The notes beneath the pieces were generated by a model, which did no database searches, had not been told where the DNA came from, and saw nothing but the letters and a program-made list of their open reading frames with translations. 64,000 nt of DNA from Alentia gelatinosa (lineage: Eukaryota; Annelida; Polychaeta; Phyllodocida; Polynoidae): NCBI GenBank assembly GCA_950022655.1, contig OX465584.1, positions 63,118,841 through 63,182,840 of the forward strand, read 5' to 3'. Shown here one piece after another: positions 43,746 through 54,694 of the stretch. The number at the start of each line of letters is the position of its first letter. Positions within the stretch are counted from its first letter, which is position 1. Position numbers and translations under genes: made by a program.

Positions 43746-44700
43746 GCGTACAGTCGGCGGAGACGGATGACCCACTCAGCGTGCCAGGCGTGCCGGGGCG
43801 GGGAGTGCGGGGCGGGGAGAGGTGGTGTCGTAGGGTGTACTGGTACCTTCTACCCCCATGTATCACCTACAGACACCCCTCTCCACCTTGTCACACCCTT
43901 CACCCTTCATATTACCCCCACCCTTTACCTCTGACGATTATACACACACCCTCTTAGACAACCAGGGTCACCTGTGACGTTATACAAACCCCTACCTCTC
44001 CCCACTCCACTCCACGCCCTCCCCCTCACCCCCCAACCCCAGCGGCTTGCTGCTTCCTCATGTCTACACTAGGTGGCGCCTCGATAGGCATAAACTAGGC
44101 TGCACCAAGGCGGATGGGCAACATGATGGTCATCTAAAAGTCATGGAAACTTATGCAGATTTATCAAAGCGGTCATGAAAAGGGTTATTTGGTGTCGAGC
44201 CAGATTTCCGGTTGTGTCCTTTTTTCTGTGTGTAAAGTAATCGAATAGGGTTTAAAAACAATGCCTAGAACATCCATGTGTCCCTCTGTTTTGATACGAG
44301 TGAGGGGTGAGGGGGGGGGGGGGGTCCTCCCGCCCCCCCCCCTCCTGCTCTCTCCGGGCCTGGGAAGGTGGTGGGAAAAACAAAGGTAGACGACGTGGAA
44401 GTTTAATTGAACAAACTGTACGTTCAACTTCCCGAATAAACAAACACAGGTAGAGGAGGTGCGTGTTGACGTGCAGCTGACGGGTAAATAAAACTCTCCC
44501 AACCCGCTACAACGCACTGAGACAGGTTTATATGGATGGGCACAGAGGGGTGGGGGCGGGGCAGGGGGCGTGAGAGTATGTGTGGAATATGGAGAATACC
44601 CTCTACCCAATACAATCATTTTATCATTAAATCATCAATATTGTATCCAGTAAGGGCCATCCATAAAGTACATACACATTGAAGTTTTTTTTTGTGCTGA
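43746..44700. other. No gene supported
   Basis: GC-rich tract at 43,750-44,080 without splice signals, a G14 run (44,311-44,324) followed by a C run, and a decayed SINE tail-like ACAAACTGTACGTTCAACTT near 44,411. Confidence 0.4.
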
Positions 44701-45270
44701 GGGGGGGGGGGGGGGGGGGGGGGGGGTACACCTCACAGAGCAGCTCACAGTACCGCTCACAGTACCGCTCACAGTACACCTCACAGTACACCTCACAGTA
44801 CACCTCACAGTACACCTCACAGTACACCTCACAGTACACCTCACAGTACACCTCACAGTACACCTCACAGTACACCTCACAGAACAGTTCACAGTACAGT
44901 TCACAGTACAGTTCACAGTACACCTCACAGTACACTTCACAGTACACCTCACAGTACACCTCACAGTACACCTCACAGTACACCTCACAGTACACCTCAC
45001 AGTACACCTCACAGTACACCTCACAGTACACCTCACAGTACACCTCACAGAACACCTCACAGTACACCTCACAGTACACCTCACAGCACACCTCACAGTA
45101 CACCTCACAGTACACCTCACAGCACACCTCACAGAGCAGCTCACAGTACCCCTCACAGTACAGTTCACAGTACAGCTCACAGTACAGCTCACAGAACAGC
45201 TCACAGTACACCTCACAGTACACCTCACAGTACACCTCACAGTACACCTCACAGTACACCTCACAGTACA
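44701..45270. repeat. G26 run followed by a 12-bp satellite
   Basis: G at 44,701-44,726, then about 45 units of GTACACCTCACA. Variants with CAGCTCACA and CAGTTCACA cluster near both ends. All six frames are largely open, e.g. a 261-codon plus frame of SQYT repeats; non-coding. Confidence 0.97.
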
Positions 45271-45744
45271 GCTGGCCGACTCGGGTGCCCATTGGGGGAG
45301 TTGGTAAACTGGTCTTTATCTACATGAAAACACCGGGAACGAAATGGCGAGGCAAAGTGCGCAGTAGGAGCCCACATAAATCTAGAGAGACTGAATATCT
45401 CTGGTGCACCGCAGATCTGGCCATTATTCAGTTTGCTGCCTCCCCGTGGCACCACCCGGAATAGGGTATTTACAGTAATCTCCGTTATATACACAATATT
45501 ACCATGATTTTCATCTGAGTGGCTGTACATTGTATTCTCCGCGTAGTTAACTCGTAGTACAGCAACGTAGTGGAACCAATTATCTATGGATTTTATAAGA
45601 AATATTTTTTGGGGCTTGCCCTGGATGAATTTTAGCCTCGTCTCAATATTATCTATTGACTTTAAGAACTGATAACGGTGGCGCTCTCTTACAATTTTCT
45701 GGCGGATGATGGGAGAACTAGCTTTCACTCTATGTCCTATAACG
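45271..45744. other. Unassigned DNA with a shared repeat segment
   Basis: 45,600-45,715 matches 553-700 (TTTTAGCCTCGT, GGTGGCGCT, CTGGCGGATGATGG). The rest is unassigned. Confidence 0.45.
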
Positions 45745-47110
45745 TGTCCCGGCCCAGTGTCCCGTCCCATGTCCCAGTCCCATCCCTGTGTCCCGGCCCC
45801 GTGTCTGGTCCCAGTCCCGTCCCCGTGTCCCGTCCCTGTGTCCCGTCCCCGTGTCCCGTCCCTGTGTCCCGTCCCCGTGTCCCAGCCCTGTATCCTGTCC
45901 CGTGTCCCGGCCCCGTGTCCCGTCCCCGTGTCCCAGCCCTGTATCCCGTCCCGTGTCCCGGCCCCGTGTCCCAGCCCCGTGTCCCAGCCCCGTATCCCGG
46001 CCCATGTCCCAGTCCCTGTGTCCCGGCCCCGTGTCCCGTCCCGGCCCCGTGTCCCGGCCCCGTGTCCTGGCCCATGTCCCAGTCCCTTCCCAGTCCCGAC
46101 CCGGCCCCATGTCCCGTCCCATATCCCAGTCCTAGCCCCGTGTCCCGGCCCCGTGTCCCGGTCTGGTCACGGCCCTGTGTCCTGGTCCTATGTTCCATGT
46201 CCCTGTCCCCTGTCCCCTGTCCTGTACCCAGCGTCCTGGTCCCCGTGTCCCGACCCCGTGTCCCGGTCTGGTCACGGCCCCGTGTCCTGATCCCCTGCCC
46301 CCTGTCCCCTGTCCCGTACCCCGTGTCCTGGTCCCCTCTCCCGGGCCCGTGTCCCGGTCTGGTCCCATGTTCCATGTCCCTGTCCCCTGTCCCCTGTCCC
46401 GTACCCCGTGTCCTGGTCCCCTCTCCCGGGCCCGTGTCCCGGTCTGGTCACGGCCCCGTGTCCTGGTCCCCTGCCCGCTGTCCCCTGTCCCGTACCCCGT
46501 GTCCTGGTCCCCTCTCCCGGGCCCGTGTCCCGGTCTGGTCACGGCCCCATGTCCCTGTCCCCTGTCCCCTGTCCCCTGTCCCGTACCCCGCGTCCTGTTC
46601 CCCTCTCCCGGGCCCGTGTCCCGGTCTGGTCCCATGTTCCATGTCCCCTCTCCCCTCTCCCCTGTCCCGTACCCCGCGTCCTGTTCCCCTCTCCCGGGCC
46701 CGTGTCCCGGTCTGGTCCCATGTCCCATGTCCCCTGTCCCCTCTCCCCTCTCCCCTGTCCCGTACCCCGTGTCCTGGTCCCCTGTCCCCTGTCCCCTGTC
46801 CCGTACCCCGCGTCCTGGTCCCCTCTCCCGGGCCCGTGTCCCGGTCTGGTCCCATGTCCCATGTCCCCTGTCCCCTCTCCCCTCTCCCCTGTCCCGTACC
46901 CCGTGTCCTGGTCCCCTGTCCCCTGTCCCCTGTCCCGTACCCCGCGTCCTGGTCCCCTCTCCCGGGCCCGTGTCCCGGTCTGGTCCCATGTCCCATGTCC
47001 CCTGTCCCCTCTCCCCTCTCCCCTGTCCCGTACCCCGTGTCCTGGTCCCCTGTCCCCTGTCCCCTGTCCCGTACCCCGCGTCCTGGTCCCCTCTCCCGGG
47101 CCCATGTCCC
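45745..47110. repeat. C-rich minisatellite with 134-bp higher-order units
   Basis: Basic words are GTCCCGTCCCCGTGTCCC, CCTGTCCCCTGTCC and CCCGTACCCCGTGTCCTGG. In the right half CCGGTCTGGTCCCATG recurs at 46,708, 46,842 and 46,976, a higher-order period of 134 bp with almost identical units. Frames up to 535 codons are repeat artefacts. Confidence 0.95.
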
Positions 47111-47720
47111 GGGCGCGCCGTGGAGCGCCGGCGGGCGGCGGGCGGTGTACGCCGGGCGCCGCTGCCCGGTCGTCACCCGCCTCCGCCCGGCGCCCCGCCC
47201 GCCGTGTCGCCCCGTGCCAGGCGCCGCGACCCCGAGCAGCCCGCTGTATTTTTGGCGGCACGTAATCGGAAGCACGTGGCCGTAGCGGATGTCGGGGGCC
47301 GGGCGGACGGCGGGCGGCGGGCGGCGGGCGGCGGGCGGCGGGCAGGTAGGAGATTGGGAGAGCGCGACGCGCGGGTTAGCAAACCCGCGCGGGTTCTCGC
47401 GAGACGCTGGGTTCTCGCGTGGTCGCGCGGGATTCACAAGCCACGCCTACTTCCTGTGTGCGGGTCGGACGCTGCTGGGACGCCGTCACGACGCACGACG
47501 GACGCCGTACCCGCCCCCTACCGGACGCCGCCGGAAGTCGTGTCCGGGCGGGTTCGGTACGGGCAGAAGCCTGTAGGTGGCGCCACTGCTTGTACACCGC
47601 CAGGCGTCGCTGCGAGAGAACGCGTCACCTGAATGACGTCACCACGTACGTCACGGCGTCGTCCGCGAGTCACCGACTCGCGTTGCTAGGCGACGTAGAT
47701 AAGTGACGTTGACGTCCATA
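47111..47720. promoter_or_regulatory. CpG island with housekeeping-type motifs
   Basis: Dense CpG, a GCGGGCGGCGG run at 47,310-47,342, the palindrome TCTCGCGAGA (47,395-47,404), a CRE TGACGTCA (47,634-47,641) and an X-box-like GTTGCTAGGCGAC (47,682-47,694). TCTCGCGAGA, CRE and X-box are known from animal CpG-island promoters. Direction is uncertain. Confidence 0.55.
47289..47345 (+). CDS. Speculative short first coding exon
   Basis: An ATG at 47,289 opens 19 codons (Gly/Arg/Ala-rich) ending at a CAG|GTAGGA-type donor at 47,345/47,346. The composition equals that of the island itself, so this could be chance. No downstream exon is seen within the window. Confidence 0.18.
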
Positions 47721-47784
47721 ACGACGGTACTGCAGCTGGTACTCAGAGGGAACCGTTGTGAAACTGCAAGTATCCCAGGTATGT

Positions 47785-48370
47785 AACTAGGAGAAAATAA
47801 TATGTTCATCATTGATGAATGAGCGTGCAATTATAAATGAATAACAATTGAAAGGTTTGGGTTACATTCAGTCTATATGGATATCTTTCTTTATCTCACC
47901 CCAGATATTTTTTCTCCATAGACTTAGCATTGGAAACTCGTATCTAACACCCATTAGATATTTTGGAAAAATATCCAATGGGGGATAATGTCACAAATGT
48001 TAGCCCATTAGTCAATATTAAGGGTGAGATAAATTCAGAAACCCATTCAAGTTTAAGGTCAGAGCTCGATCCCATCTCATTTGAATCGCATAGCAATTCA
48101 CGCAGCTTCGCCTTGTGAATTACTACGTGATTCAAACTCGATGGGATACGAGCTCAGACCCTAAACTTTCATGGGTTTCCTCTATAGTAACCCACTTTCA
48201 CCCAGTAAACTTGCCATTTCTACAACTGCCTATCTTTGATCCAAACATATCAAACACCAGTGGGTCTTGAAGTATTTTGGTCTTGAGTGATTGGTCATGG
48301 TCTGCTGGGCACACATCTTAAACACTGAGACACTGGCCCTATGCTCTATATGGATAGTTTTCTGTGACCC
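47785..48370 (+). mobile_element. GTTCATCATTGATGAATGAG-family repeat (copy 4) split by another repeat
   Basis: AACTAGGAGAAAATAATATG to TACATTCAGTCTATATGG, then interruption at 47,885-48,192, then TAACCCACTTTCACCCAG to CACTGAGACACTGGCCC. The flanks fit together as in 57,085-57,360, so the hairpin-ended repeat inserted into it. Confidence 0.75.
47885..48192. mobile_element. Hairpin-ended repeat (copy 2), uninterrupted
   Basis: Begins TATCTCACCCCAGATATTTT and ends CATGGGTTTCCTCTATA. 48,062-48,155 is an inverted repeat: GAGCTCGATCCCATC pairs with GATGGGATACGAGCTC, and TTTGAATCGCATAG pairs with TACGTGATTCAAA. Confidence 0.8.
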
Positions 48371-48539
48371 ACTTGCACTCATTCAACTTGCCAATTTCTG
48401 CCTGAGTTTAGGATCCAAAGTTGGACACTCCTCTATTACACTGGCTCCTTTGCCAGTTGCACAGTGAGTAAAACACTGATAGTAAACCTTTGATTGTCCC
48501 TATATATCCTATGGGTCTCCTGGGATGTTAAACCACAAA

Positions 48540-48779
48540 CTAGCGACTTTGTCGCATCGTAATTAGTGGCGCCCCCTACTATTAATAACCGAAACTATCA
48601 TTTATTTGTCACTCATTATTTCATGTGACACAGATTTTGCTGAGTATCAGCGAAATATTTGTGATCTCAAGGAAAGGAGATTGAAAAACTACAGTTCTAA
48701 ATCATATTTTCAGTATGGCTAGAAATGAATCCTAAGGATAGGAGTACATCTGTGTAGACAAACACAAAAAAAGATTCAG
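48540..48779. repeat. Interspersed repeat shared with 53.9 and 62.5 kb
   Basis: GATCTCAAGGAAAGGAGATT, AACTACAGTTCTAAATCAT, ATGGCTAGAAATGAATCCTA and TAGGAGTACATCTGTGTAGA resemble 53,945-54,060 and, inverted, 62,465-62,640. Confidence 0.65.
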
Positions 48780-48782
48780 TTA

Positions 48783-49179
48783 GGCCACTCAAAAAACTTG
48801 TTTCTCATCACCGCACGCATCTGCAAAAACGATTTTAGAAGATTTTTTTTTGTTTTGTTAAAATAAGATGAACCTCGATAGAAATTATAAAAAGTATGTG
48901 TATTTGGTATCAAATTGAAGCTCCTCATGCCGGGATGCTTTCAATGTATAAGCAGTATAAATCTGAAAACCCCGCGTACGCAGACACCCTGCATAAGCGG
49001 ACATTTTGGCCTGGAACGGAGGGTGACTGCTTACACAGGGTTTTACTGTATGTCTAAAGCCCATTTTATGACACTTCTAATAAGCCATCTTTGATCCAGC
49101 AAAAAAAAAAAAAAAAAAGCCGCCCTCATCATATTTTTCATGGCTTGATGATGAGAAACAAGTTTTTTTTTGAGTGGCC
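48783..49179 (+). mobile_element. PIF/Harbinger-like composite MITE (copy 2), TTA duplication
   Basis: Ends GGCCACTCAAAAAACTTGTT and AACAAGTTTTTTTTTGAGTG then GCC, flanked by TTA on both sides. GGCC ends and a TTA target fit PIF/Harbinger. An internal pogo-like block (CCCCGCGTACGCAG to ACAGGGTTTTACTGTA) lies at 48,971-49,051. Confidence 0.88.
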
Positions 49180-49183
49180 TTAA

Positions 49184-49856
49184 GTACTGCACGAGAATCG
49201 CACTCTCGTGGCCCTTCAGTCTCCATGCCTAGGTCTGGTATAGGACATATATAGACATATATATATATATACACAATGTATGTACAAAGTCCTCTGAGAA
49301 GTCAAACAATACCAGCTGTCTCACATGTACGCTAACCAGAGTCTGACATGTCTTCATAACCTCGCCGTTTTTAAGCATCAGCATTTTGACATCACTCAGT
49401 AAATATGTCCAGAGGGCAGTTGTTCATCTGGATCTGATCTCCGTCTTTTAACGACCTTCCTCATTCTCCTGTCAACATCGTTACATTCCATAACGTAAAG
49501 GATCGGTGATTGACCAAGTAGTTCAAACGGTTAAAGCATTTCTATTGATATGAACTCTGACATGCTTAGGTTTTGTGGAAAGCGAGTATACTTAACCATA
49601 AGTATTTCTGATAAACGACTTAAGATATAGAACATAATTTTGTATATAAATATTTTTCTATGCAATCACATGAAAGGTTGTTGTTGTCAAAGCCCCTATG
49701 GTGATCAGTTGATGTAAGATTCACCATTAAATTATTTTGGTCGGGATATTTTTATGTTGCTCTAAAGAATACTGAGTTTTATGAATAAACATAGGGCCAA
49801 CAAATGGGAGCAGTAGGTTGCCTTTACAGACAGGAACAAATTGAATTTCACGCTAA
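49184..49856. other. No gene supported; fragment of CTCACTCTCGTGG repeat
   Basis: 49,190-49,250 carries GAGAATCGCACTCTCGTGGC then CCTTCAGTCTCCATGCC, as at 54.1 and 63.26 kb, then a short (TA)n. The remainder is unassigned. Confidence 0.45.
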
Positions 49857-50231
49857 GGCCACTAACAAAAAAATGTTTCTCATCACCAAGCCATGCAAAA
49901 TATGACGAGGGCGTTTTTTTTTTTTTTTTTTTTTTGGTTGCTATATCAAAGATGGCAGACATACAGTAAAACCCCGCATAAGCGGACACCCTCTGATCCG
50001 GGCGAAAGTGACTGATTACGTGGGGTGTCTGCTTATGCGGGGTTTCCAGATTTTTACTGGCTATACATTTAATGCATCCCTGACATCAGGAGCTTTAATT
50101 TGATACTAAATACACATACCTTTCATAATTTCTATCAAGGTTCATCTATTTAAAAAAAAAAAAAAAAATCTAAAATCGTTTTTTTCTGATGCGCGGTGAT
50201 AAGAAACAAGTTGTGTTTTTTTTGAGTGGCC
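49857..50231 (-). mobile_element. PIF/Harbinger-like composite MITE (copy 3, minus)
   Basis: Inverse of copy 2: GGCCACTAACAAAAAAATGT on the left and TTTTTTTTGAGTGGCC on the right, TAA before and GTA after. The internal pogo-like block is the best preserved of the three (ACAGTAAAACCCCGCATAAG to TATGCGGGGTTTCC). Confidence 0.85.
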
Positions 50232-50429
50232 GTACTTCACGTTTTTTGTGCGCTGTGATGAAGATGTATGCTTCATGCATCAGAGCCTGTGAGTGACATA
50301 CTCCCCCCAACCTCCACCCCACCTCACACACACCCAGCTACATCTACGTTGTGAGACGGGTGTTTTTGTATTCATGTTTCGGGGCCTGGACGCAACACAA
50401 GGCTTTGACCAGACAAAAGCTGACAGAAC

Positions 50430-50557
50430 GGGGTGGGGAGTTAGTTCAGAGGTTAGAGCACCGGACTTGTAACCTGAAGGTTGTAGGACTTTGTGGGTTC
50501 GAGTTCCACCCCAGCAGTGGGAGATTTACTGCTATATCAAAGGCCAATCCTTCTCAG
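50430..50557 (+). mobile_element. Short SINE: head and part of one module, with target duplication
   Basis: GGGGTGGGGAGTTAGTTCAG, GGACTTGTAACC, B-box GGGTTCGAGTTCC, then CAGTGGGAGATTTACTG and stop at CCAATCCTTCTCAG. Flanked by AAGCTGACAGAAC (50,417-50,429 and 50,558-50,570). It lacks the body and the CAAACAAAC tail. Confidence 0.85.
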
Positions 50558-50869
50558 AAGCTGACAGAACTTGGACACAACACAAGACGCTTTTTGAAAA
50601 ATGTAAATTATTTAGCAATTTTAATCTCAAGGGGATATCGAGTGTACAATCACGGAATTCGGCAATATAGCTGTTCTTCCACTCGGGCCCTAGCCCCCTA
50701 CTCCTCATCCTAATGGCGGGTGTTAAGTCGAATGATTACATTTTGTGTAAATCTTTGGTATGACCTGACCGGGGTTTGAACCCACCACCACCCAAGCTCG
50801 AGGCACACACCCCTGATTATACAGACCATGATATATCGCAAAGAAGACACAAGATGCTTACTACACGGA

Positions 50870-51660
50870 CGCTGACAGAACGCAAAAACGTCACAAGATG
50901 CTGAAGACACCGACGCTCATAGAACGCGAAGACATAAGACGCTGACTACGCAGACGCTGACAGAACGCGGAGAAACACAAGACGCTGACTACACGGACGC
51001 TGACAGAACGCAAAAACGTCACAAGATGCTGACTACACCGACACTGACGTCACAAGACGCTCATAGAACGCGAAGACACAAGACGCTGACTACACGGACG
51101 CAGAGAGAACGCGAAGACAGAAAACGCTGACTACACGGTTGCTGATTGAACGCACAGACGTCACAAGACACTGACGCTGGCAGAACGCGCAAACGACACA
51201 AGACGCTGACTTCATGGACGCTGATAGAACGCAGAGACGACACAAGATGACATTGGCAGAATGTGCAAATGACGTCACAAGACGCTGAAAGAATATGCAG
51301 ACGTCACAAGGTGCTGACTACACGGATGCCAATAGAACTCGACGCTGACTACACGGACGCTAACAGAACGCGGAGACAACACAAGATGCTGACTACAAGA
51401 CGCAGACAGAATGAGGAGACATCAGAAGACGCTGACTGCAGAAGACGCTGACAGAACGCGGAGACGTCATAAGACACTGACACAAAAGATGCTGACTACA
51501 CAGACGCTGACAGAATGTGCAAATGACGTCACAAGACGCTGTCAGAACGACACAAGACGCTGACTACACAGACGCTGACAGAACGCGAAGACGTCACAAG
51601 ACGCTGACTACACGGACGCTGACTACACAGACGCTGACTACATGGACGCTGACCAGGGAC
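50870..51660. repeat. Diverged tandem repeat of GACGCTGAC words
   Basis: Irregular units of about 40-50 bp built from ACACAAGACGCTGACTACAC, GGACGCTGACAGAACGCG and AAGACGTCACAAG. No frame is conserved. Confidence 0.88.
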
Positions 51661-51925
51661 GCTGAGGGGAGTGTATATATACATACGGGTCTTTCGGGCG
51701 GTGACTCAGGCCCGTGTTGTGTCGCTGGCCGGGCTGTGGTTGACCTTGACCTCTGTGTGTGTGGTGAGGGAGGGAGGCGGCAGGGGGCGCCGTGTTGTGG
51801 CCGCGACATGGACTTGTCCCGCCCGGCCCGCTTTACCCGCGTTACCCTCACCCACTCCGCGTACCCCACACAACCCCCATTATCGCCCGCCCATTTCCGG
51901 GTCGCTGACCCACTCGCCAAACCTC
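51661..51925. promoter_or_regulatory. GC-rich patch with CTCF-like core
   Basis: GGCGGCAGGGGGCGCCGTG (51,777-51,795) resembles the vertebrate CTCF core. A TATATATA stretch lies near 51,673. No exon is supported; both sites are matches by eye only. Confidence 0.25.
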
Positions 51926-51929
51926 TGAT

Positions 51930-52066
51930 AGGAGAGTGGAGCTGACCCACTCTCAAAACTTCTGCTAGGAGAGTGCAGCTGACCCACTCATCAAACCTCT
52001 GCTGAGAGAGTGGAGCTGACCCAATCTCCAAACCTCTGCTAAGAGAGTGGAGCTGACCCAATCTCC
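51930..52066. repeat. Short tandem repeat of about 35 bp, 4 units
   Basis: GTGGAGCTGACCCACTCTC, AAACTTCTGCTAGGAGA-type units. CTGCTGGGAGAGTG-like core as in the 37-bp repeat at 2.6 kb. Confidence 0.8.
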
Positions 52067-52099
52067 AAATTGACCGACACACACAACAACGACTCCAAA

Positions 52100-52355
52100 G
52101 GCCCGTTTAATAATCTAGGCTCTGCCGGGGGTGAAGGAGAAAGGAGAAATTCCACATTCCTGACCCCAACTGACGTCCTTATTCTTATATTACCCAGAGG
52201 CCCGTTTAATAAGGGACGATGTGGGTCAGGTTTATTCAACACTTACGGACGACCTTATGGACGGCGAACGAACTTAGGCATCATTAAACGCTAGCCCTAG
52301 TGCGAGGTGCAGAAACGGGTCTTCATGTACGATCCTAGTTTATTAACCGGGCCCC
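52100..52355. mobile_element. MITE with GGGGCCCGTTTAATAA ends (copy 3)
   Basis: GGCCCGTTTAATAATCTAGG on the left, ATCCTAGTTTATTAACCGGG on the right. A second internal GGCCCGTTTAATAAGGGACG at 52,200 suggests nested or duplicated left ends. Confidence 0.78.
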
Positions 52356-52687
52356 CGCTCACATGTTTAGATGTTAGGGTCGGGGGGTCCTCGTGGGGTG
52401 GGTGTCTAGGTGGTAGGGGTGGGGTTCAGGTGATAGTAGTAGTAGTAAGCAGGGGGGGGGGGGACGGCCTGGTCTAGATTTGGTGCGTTACTGGCGAGGC
52501 GGGAGGAGTGTACCGTTATCAGTGAGACTGGTGCTCGGAGCCAGCTGTTTTAGTAACCCCTGTCTACCCGTATCCCACCCCCCGCTCGCCCCGGGCCACC
52601 CCATATCTGCTACTCTACCCAACAGCTCTCTTTGACAGGTAGACGTGCCTCAAGTCCCTTTGATAATCCTTATTTAACATCTCTCAA

Positions 52688-52995
52688 TAGGCCCTATTGA
52701 GGTATCCCATAATTCAGTCTGTTTACAGGTTCCGGTGTTTGCTGGTTGCCGATGTTGTATGGTGATATACCCTTGAACCGTAACCCACAATTATTGCAAT
52801 TTAACGGGTTTTATGAATCTTCAAATTGGAAATTTCAGCTATTTCTACATGTAAATGTGAAATTATATTCAGTTTCTCAAATTATAAATGGGAAAACTGT
52901 GGCTCATGCGGTCGTGGTGTGGCCTGCCAGTCGGGAGCGGAACCTTTACTAACCCGGGGCCATAACAGGGACTTACTAACCTCTGGAGAGTCTAT
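52688..52995 (+). mobile_element. TIR element with CCCATAATTCAGTCTG ends (copy 4)
   Basis: CCCTATTGAGGTATCCCATA, GTTTACAGGTTCCGGTGTTT, TCTTCAAATTGGAAATTTCA and AACCCGGGGC words; same order as at 27.5 kb; right end lost. Confidence 0.75.
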
Positions 52996-53178
52996 TCAAC
53001 CACTGAGAAATAGACAATAATCGATGGTTTTGTGGACAGGCGGCGGTAAACCACGAGAGGTTGACTCATAGTAATACACGAGCGCTAGGAGAGTGGGTCG
53101 TCCTTCGGGGAAATCCCACAGGAATCCTCTACCATACAGAGACCATGATACGTGATGAGATATACATAGACAATAATC

Positions 53179-53297
53179 GATGGTTTTGTGGACAGGCGGC
53201 CGTAAACCACGAGAGGTTAACGCGTAGTATTACGACGCGTAGTATTACGACATCAACCTCGAGTGGTTTACAGAGCCGCCTATCCACATAATCATCG
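53179..53297. mobile_element. Hairpin element with GGACAGGCGG arms (copy 2)
   Basis: CGATGGTTTTGTGGACAGGC pairs with GCCTATCCACATAATCATCG; TAAACCACGAGAGGTTAACG pairs with TCAACCTCGAGTGGTTTA. GACGCGTAGTATTAC is tandemly doubled in the loop. An isolated left arm of the same element is at 53,022-53,092, followed by a flank that also reads GACAATAATCGATGG. Confidence 0.85.
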
Positions 53298-53384
53298 TTT
53301 GTTGTATTTATTATCCATTATTTCGAATAAGTTAAACCCAGTCATTGCCATATTAAAGGGTATAACAATAGGGACTATTTCTTG

Positions 53385-53580
53385 GCTCAATAGCACAAAG
53401 GGACTATTTTTCCCGTATCCCATGGTTTTGAGGCTGTATACCACAGGTTTGAATCCGTATGCCACAGTTATGGTATCTGACAGGTTTTATACAATGGGTT
53501 GTGGTTTACTGAGTCCCCATACATTTTCAATGGGGACTTTGTATACGATGGATGATAAACTAAAATTCACCTCATGTGAG
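53385..53580. repeat. Interspersed repeat shared with 25.0 and 34.6 kb
   Basis: TAGCACAAAGGGACTATTTT, TTTGAATCCGTATGCCACAG, GTGGTTTACTGAGTCCCCAT and TACATTTTCAATGGGGAC form a partly self-complementary unit. Confidence 0.7.
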
Positions 53581-54694
53581 ATATTAAACTAGCCGTAGAC
53601 TGCAGTAGGTGGAAGCGCCGCGGGAGGCTCGTCCTTTTGACACAGTTTGTCGGAGAGCGCTATGAGTTCACTGAGCTGCTCAGTGGGTGACAACATCCTC
53701 GACTGGCTCCAGTCCCTTTATCCTACCCCTAATAAAAAACTCCATAGGCTTAACATTGAACCCTGTGCAGTCCCTGTATCCATATAAACCTAACTACCTG
53801 GTATTTTTCCCCCCATAGACTTAATATTGGGAGCTCATATCCATATACAGTAAAAACCCCGCCTAAATAAGTACAGGCCAAATATTTAGGCTGGTGGTGG
53901 GTGGGGGGAATCAGCGGAGTTTTAATAGGGCTACCAGCGAAACTTGAGATCTCATTGGTTTCTCACGAGAAAAGTAAATCAGAAAACTACAATACTAAAC
54001 TTTGATTTCGGCATGGCTTGAATTGAATCTTAAGAGAAAAAGCATGCATGTCTATAGACCTAGAAAAAAGAAGAGCAGGTTCGAATTCCACCACACACGA
54101 GAATCTCACTCTCGTGGCCCTTCAGTCTCCAAGCCTAAGTTTGCTTCACTATGTCTCTATGTGCGGGAAGATCTCCAAGCGGATTCGACGGAATTCTACC
54201 GTTTTAAATATAGTAGGTAACTAGCTTCTCACCCCTGGTATTTTTTCCCATAGATTTAATATTGGGAGCTCAACGCCCTTGTCGTGACAAATGCTGATAC
54301 CACCATGTTCACCAACTGTCATCTTGGCTGAATAATAACACCTTCAAATATAAATAACTGTGTCTGCTTTTTTGTGAGTTTTTCTCCATTTCAGTAAAAA
54401 AAAAAAAAAAACCTCAATGGGGAATGATGTCATAAGTTTTAGCCAATTAGTCAGTGATAGGGGTCAGATAAAATCTGAGCCGCACTCGATCCATAGCCAC
54501 TGAAGATATGTCATTCATTATGGTTTGCTACATAATCTGACTCGACTTTGTCTCGTGAGATATTTTCAGTATCATATGCCAACCCCTCGAACTACCCCAC
54601 CTCTAATCGTCGAGAGTCAGGTGTGATTCCTGGGCCTCTCAGGCGATTGGGAAGGTGTAGTACCCATGTAGAAATATAGTTTTATTTCTTGATA
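53581..54694. other. No gene supported; several repeat fragments
   Basis: 53,716-53,760 is an end of the ATCCTACCCCTAATAAAAAA type. 53,840-53,900 has a short AAAACCCCGCCTAAATAAGT piece. 54,090-54,215 carries the CTCACTCTCGTGG repeat. 54,230-54,560 resembles the hairpin-ended repeat (GGGAGCTCAACGCCC, AATGATGTCATAAGTTTTAG) without its hairpin. Confidence 0.5.

Noticed and set aside
44627..45464. Frames of 209-261 codons with YCEV, RCTV and SQYT repeats
   Set aside because: 12-bp satellite preceded by a G26 run; no coding evidence.
45678..47632. Frames of 480 and 535 codons, Pro/Ser/Arg-rich
   Set aside because: Low-stop C-rich minisatellite; all frames on both strands are open.
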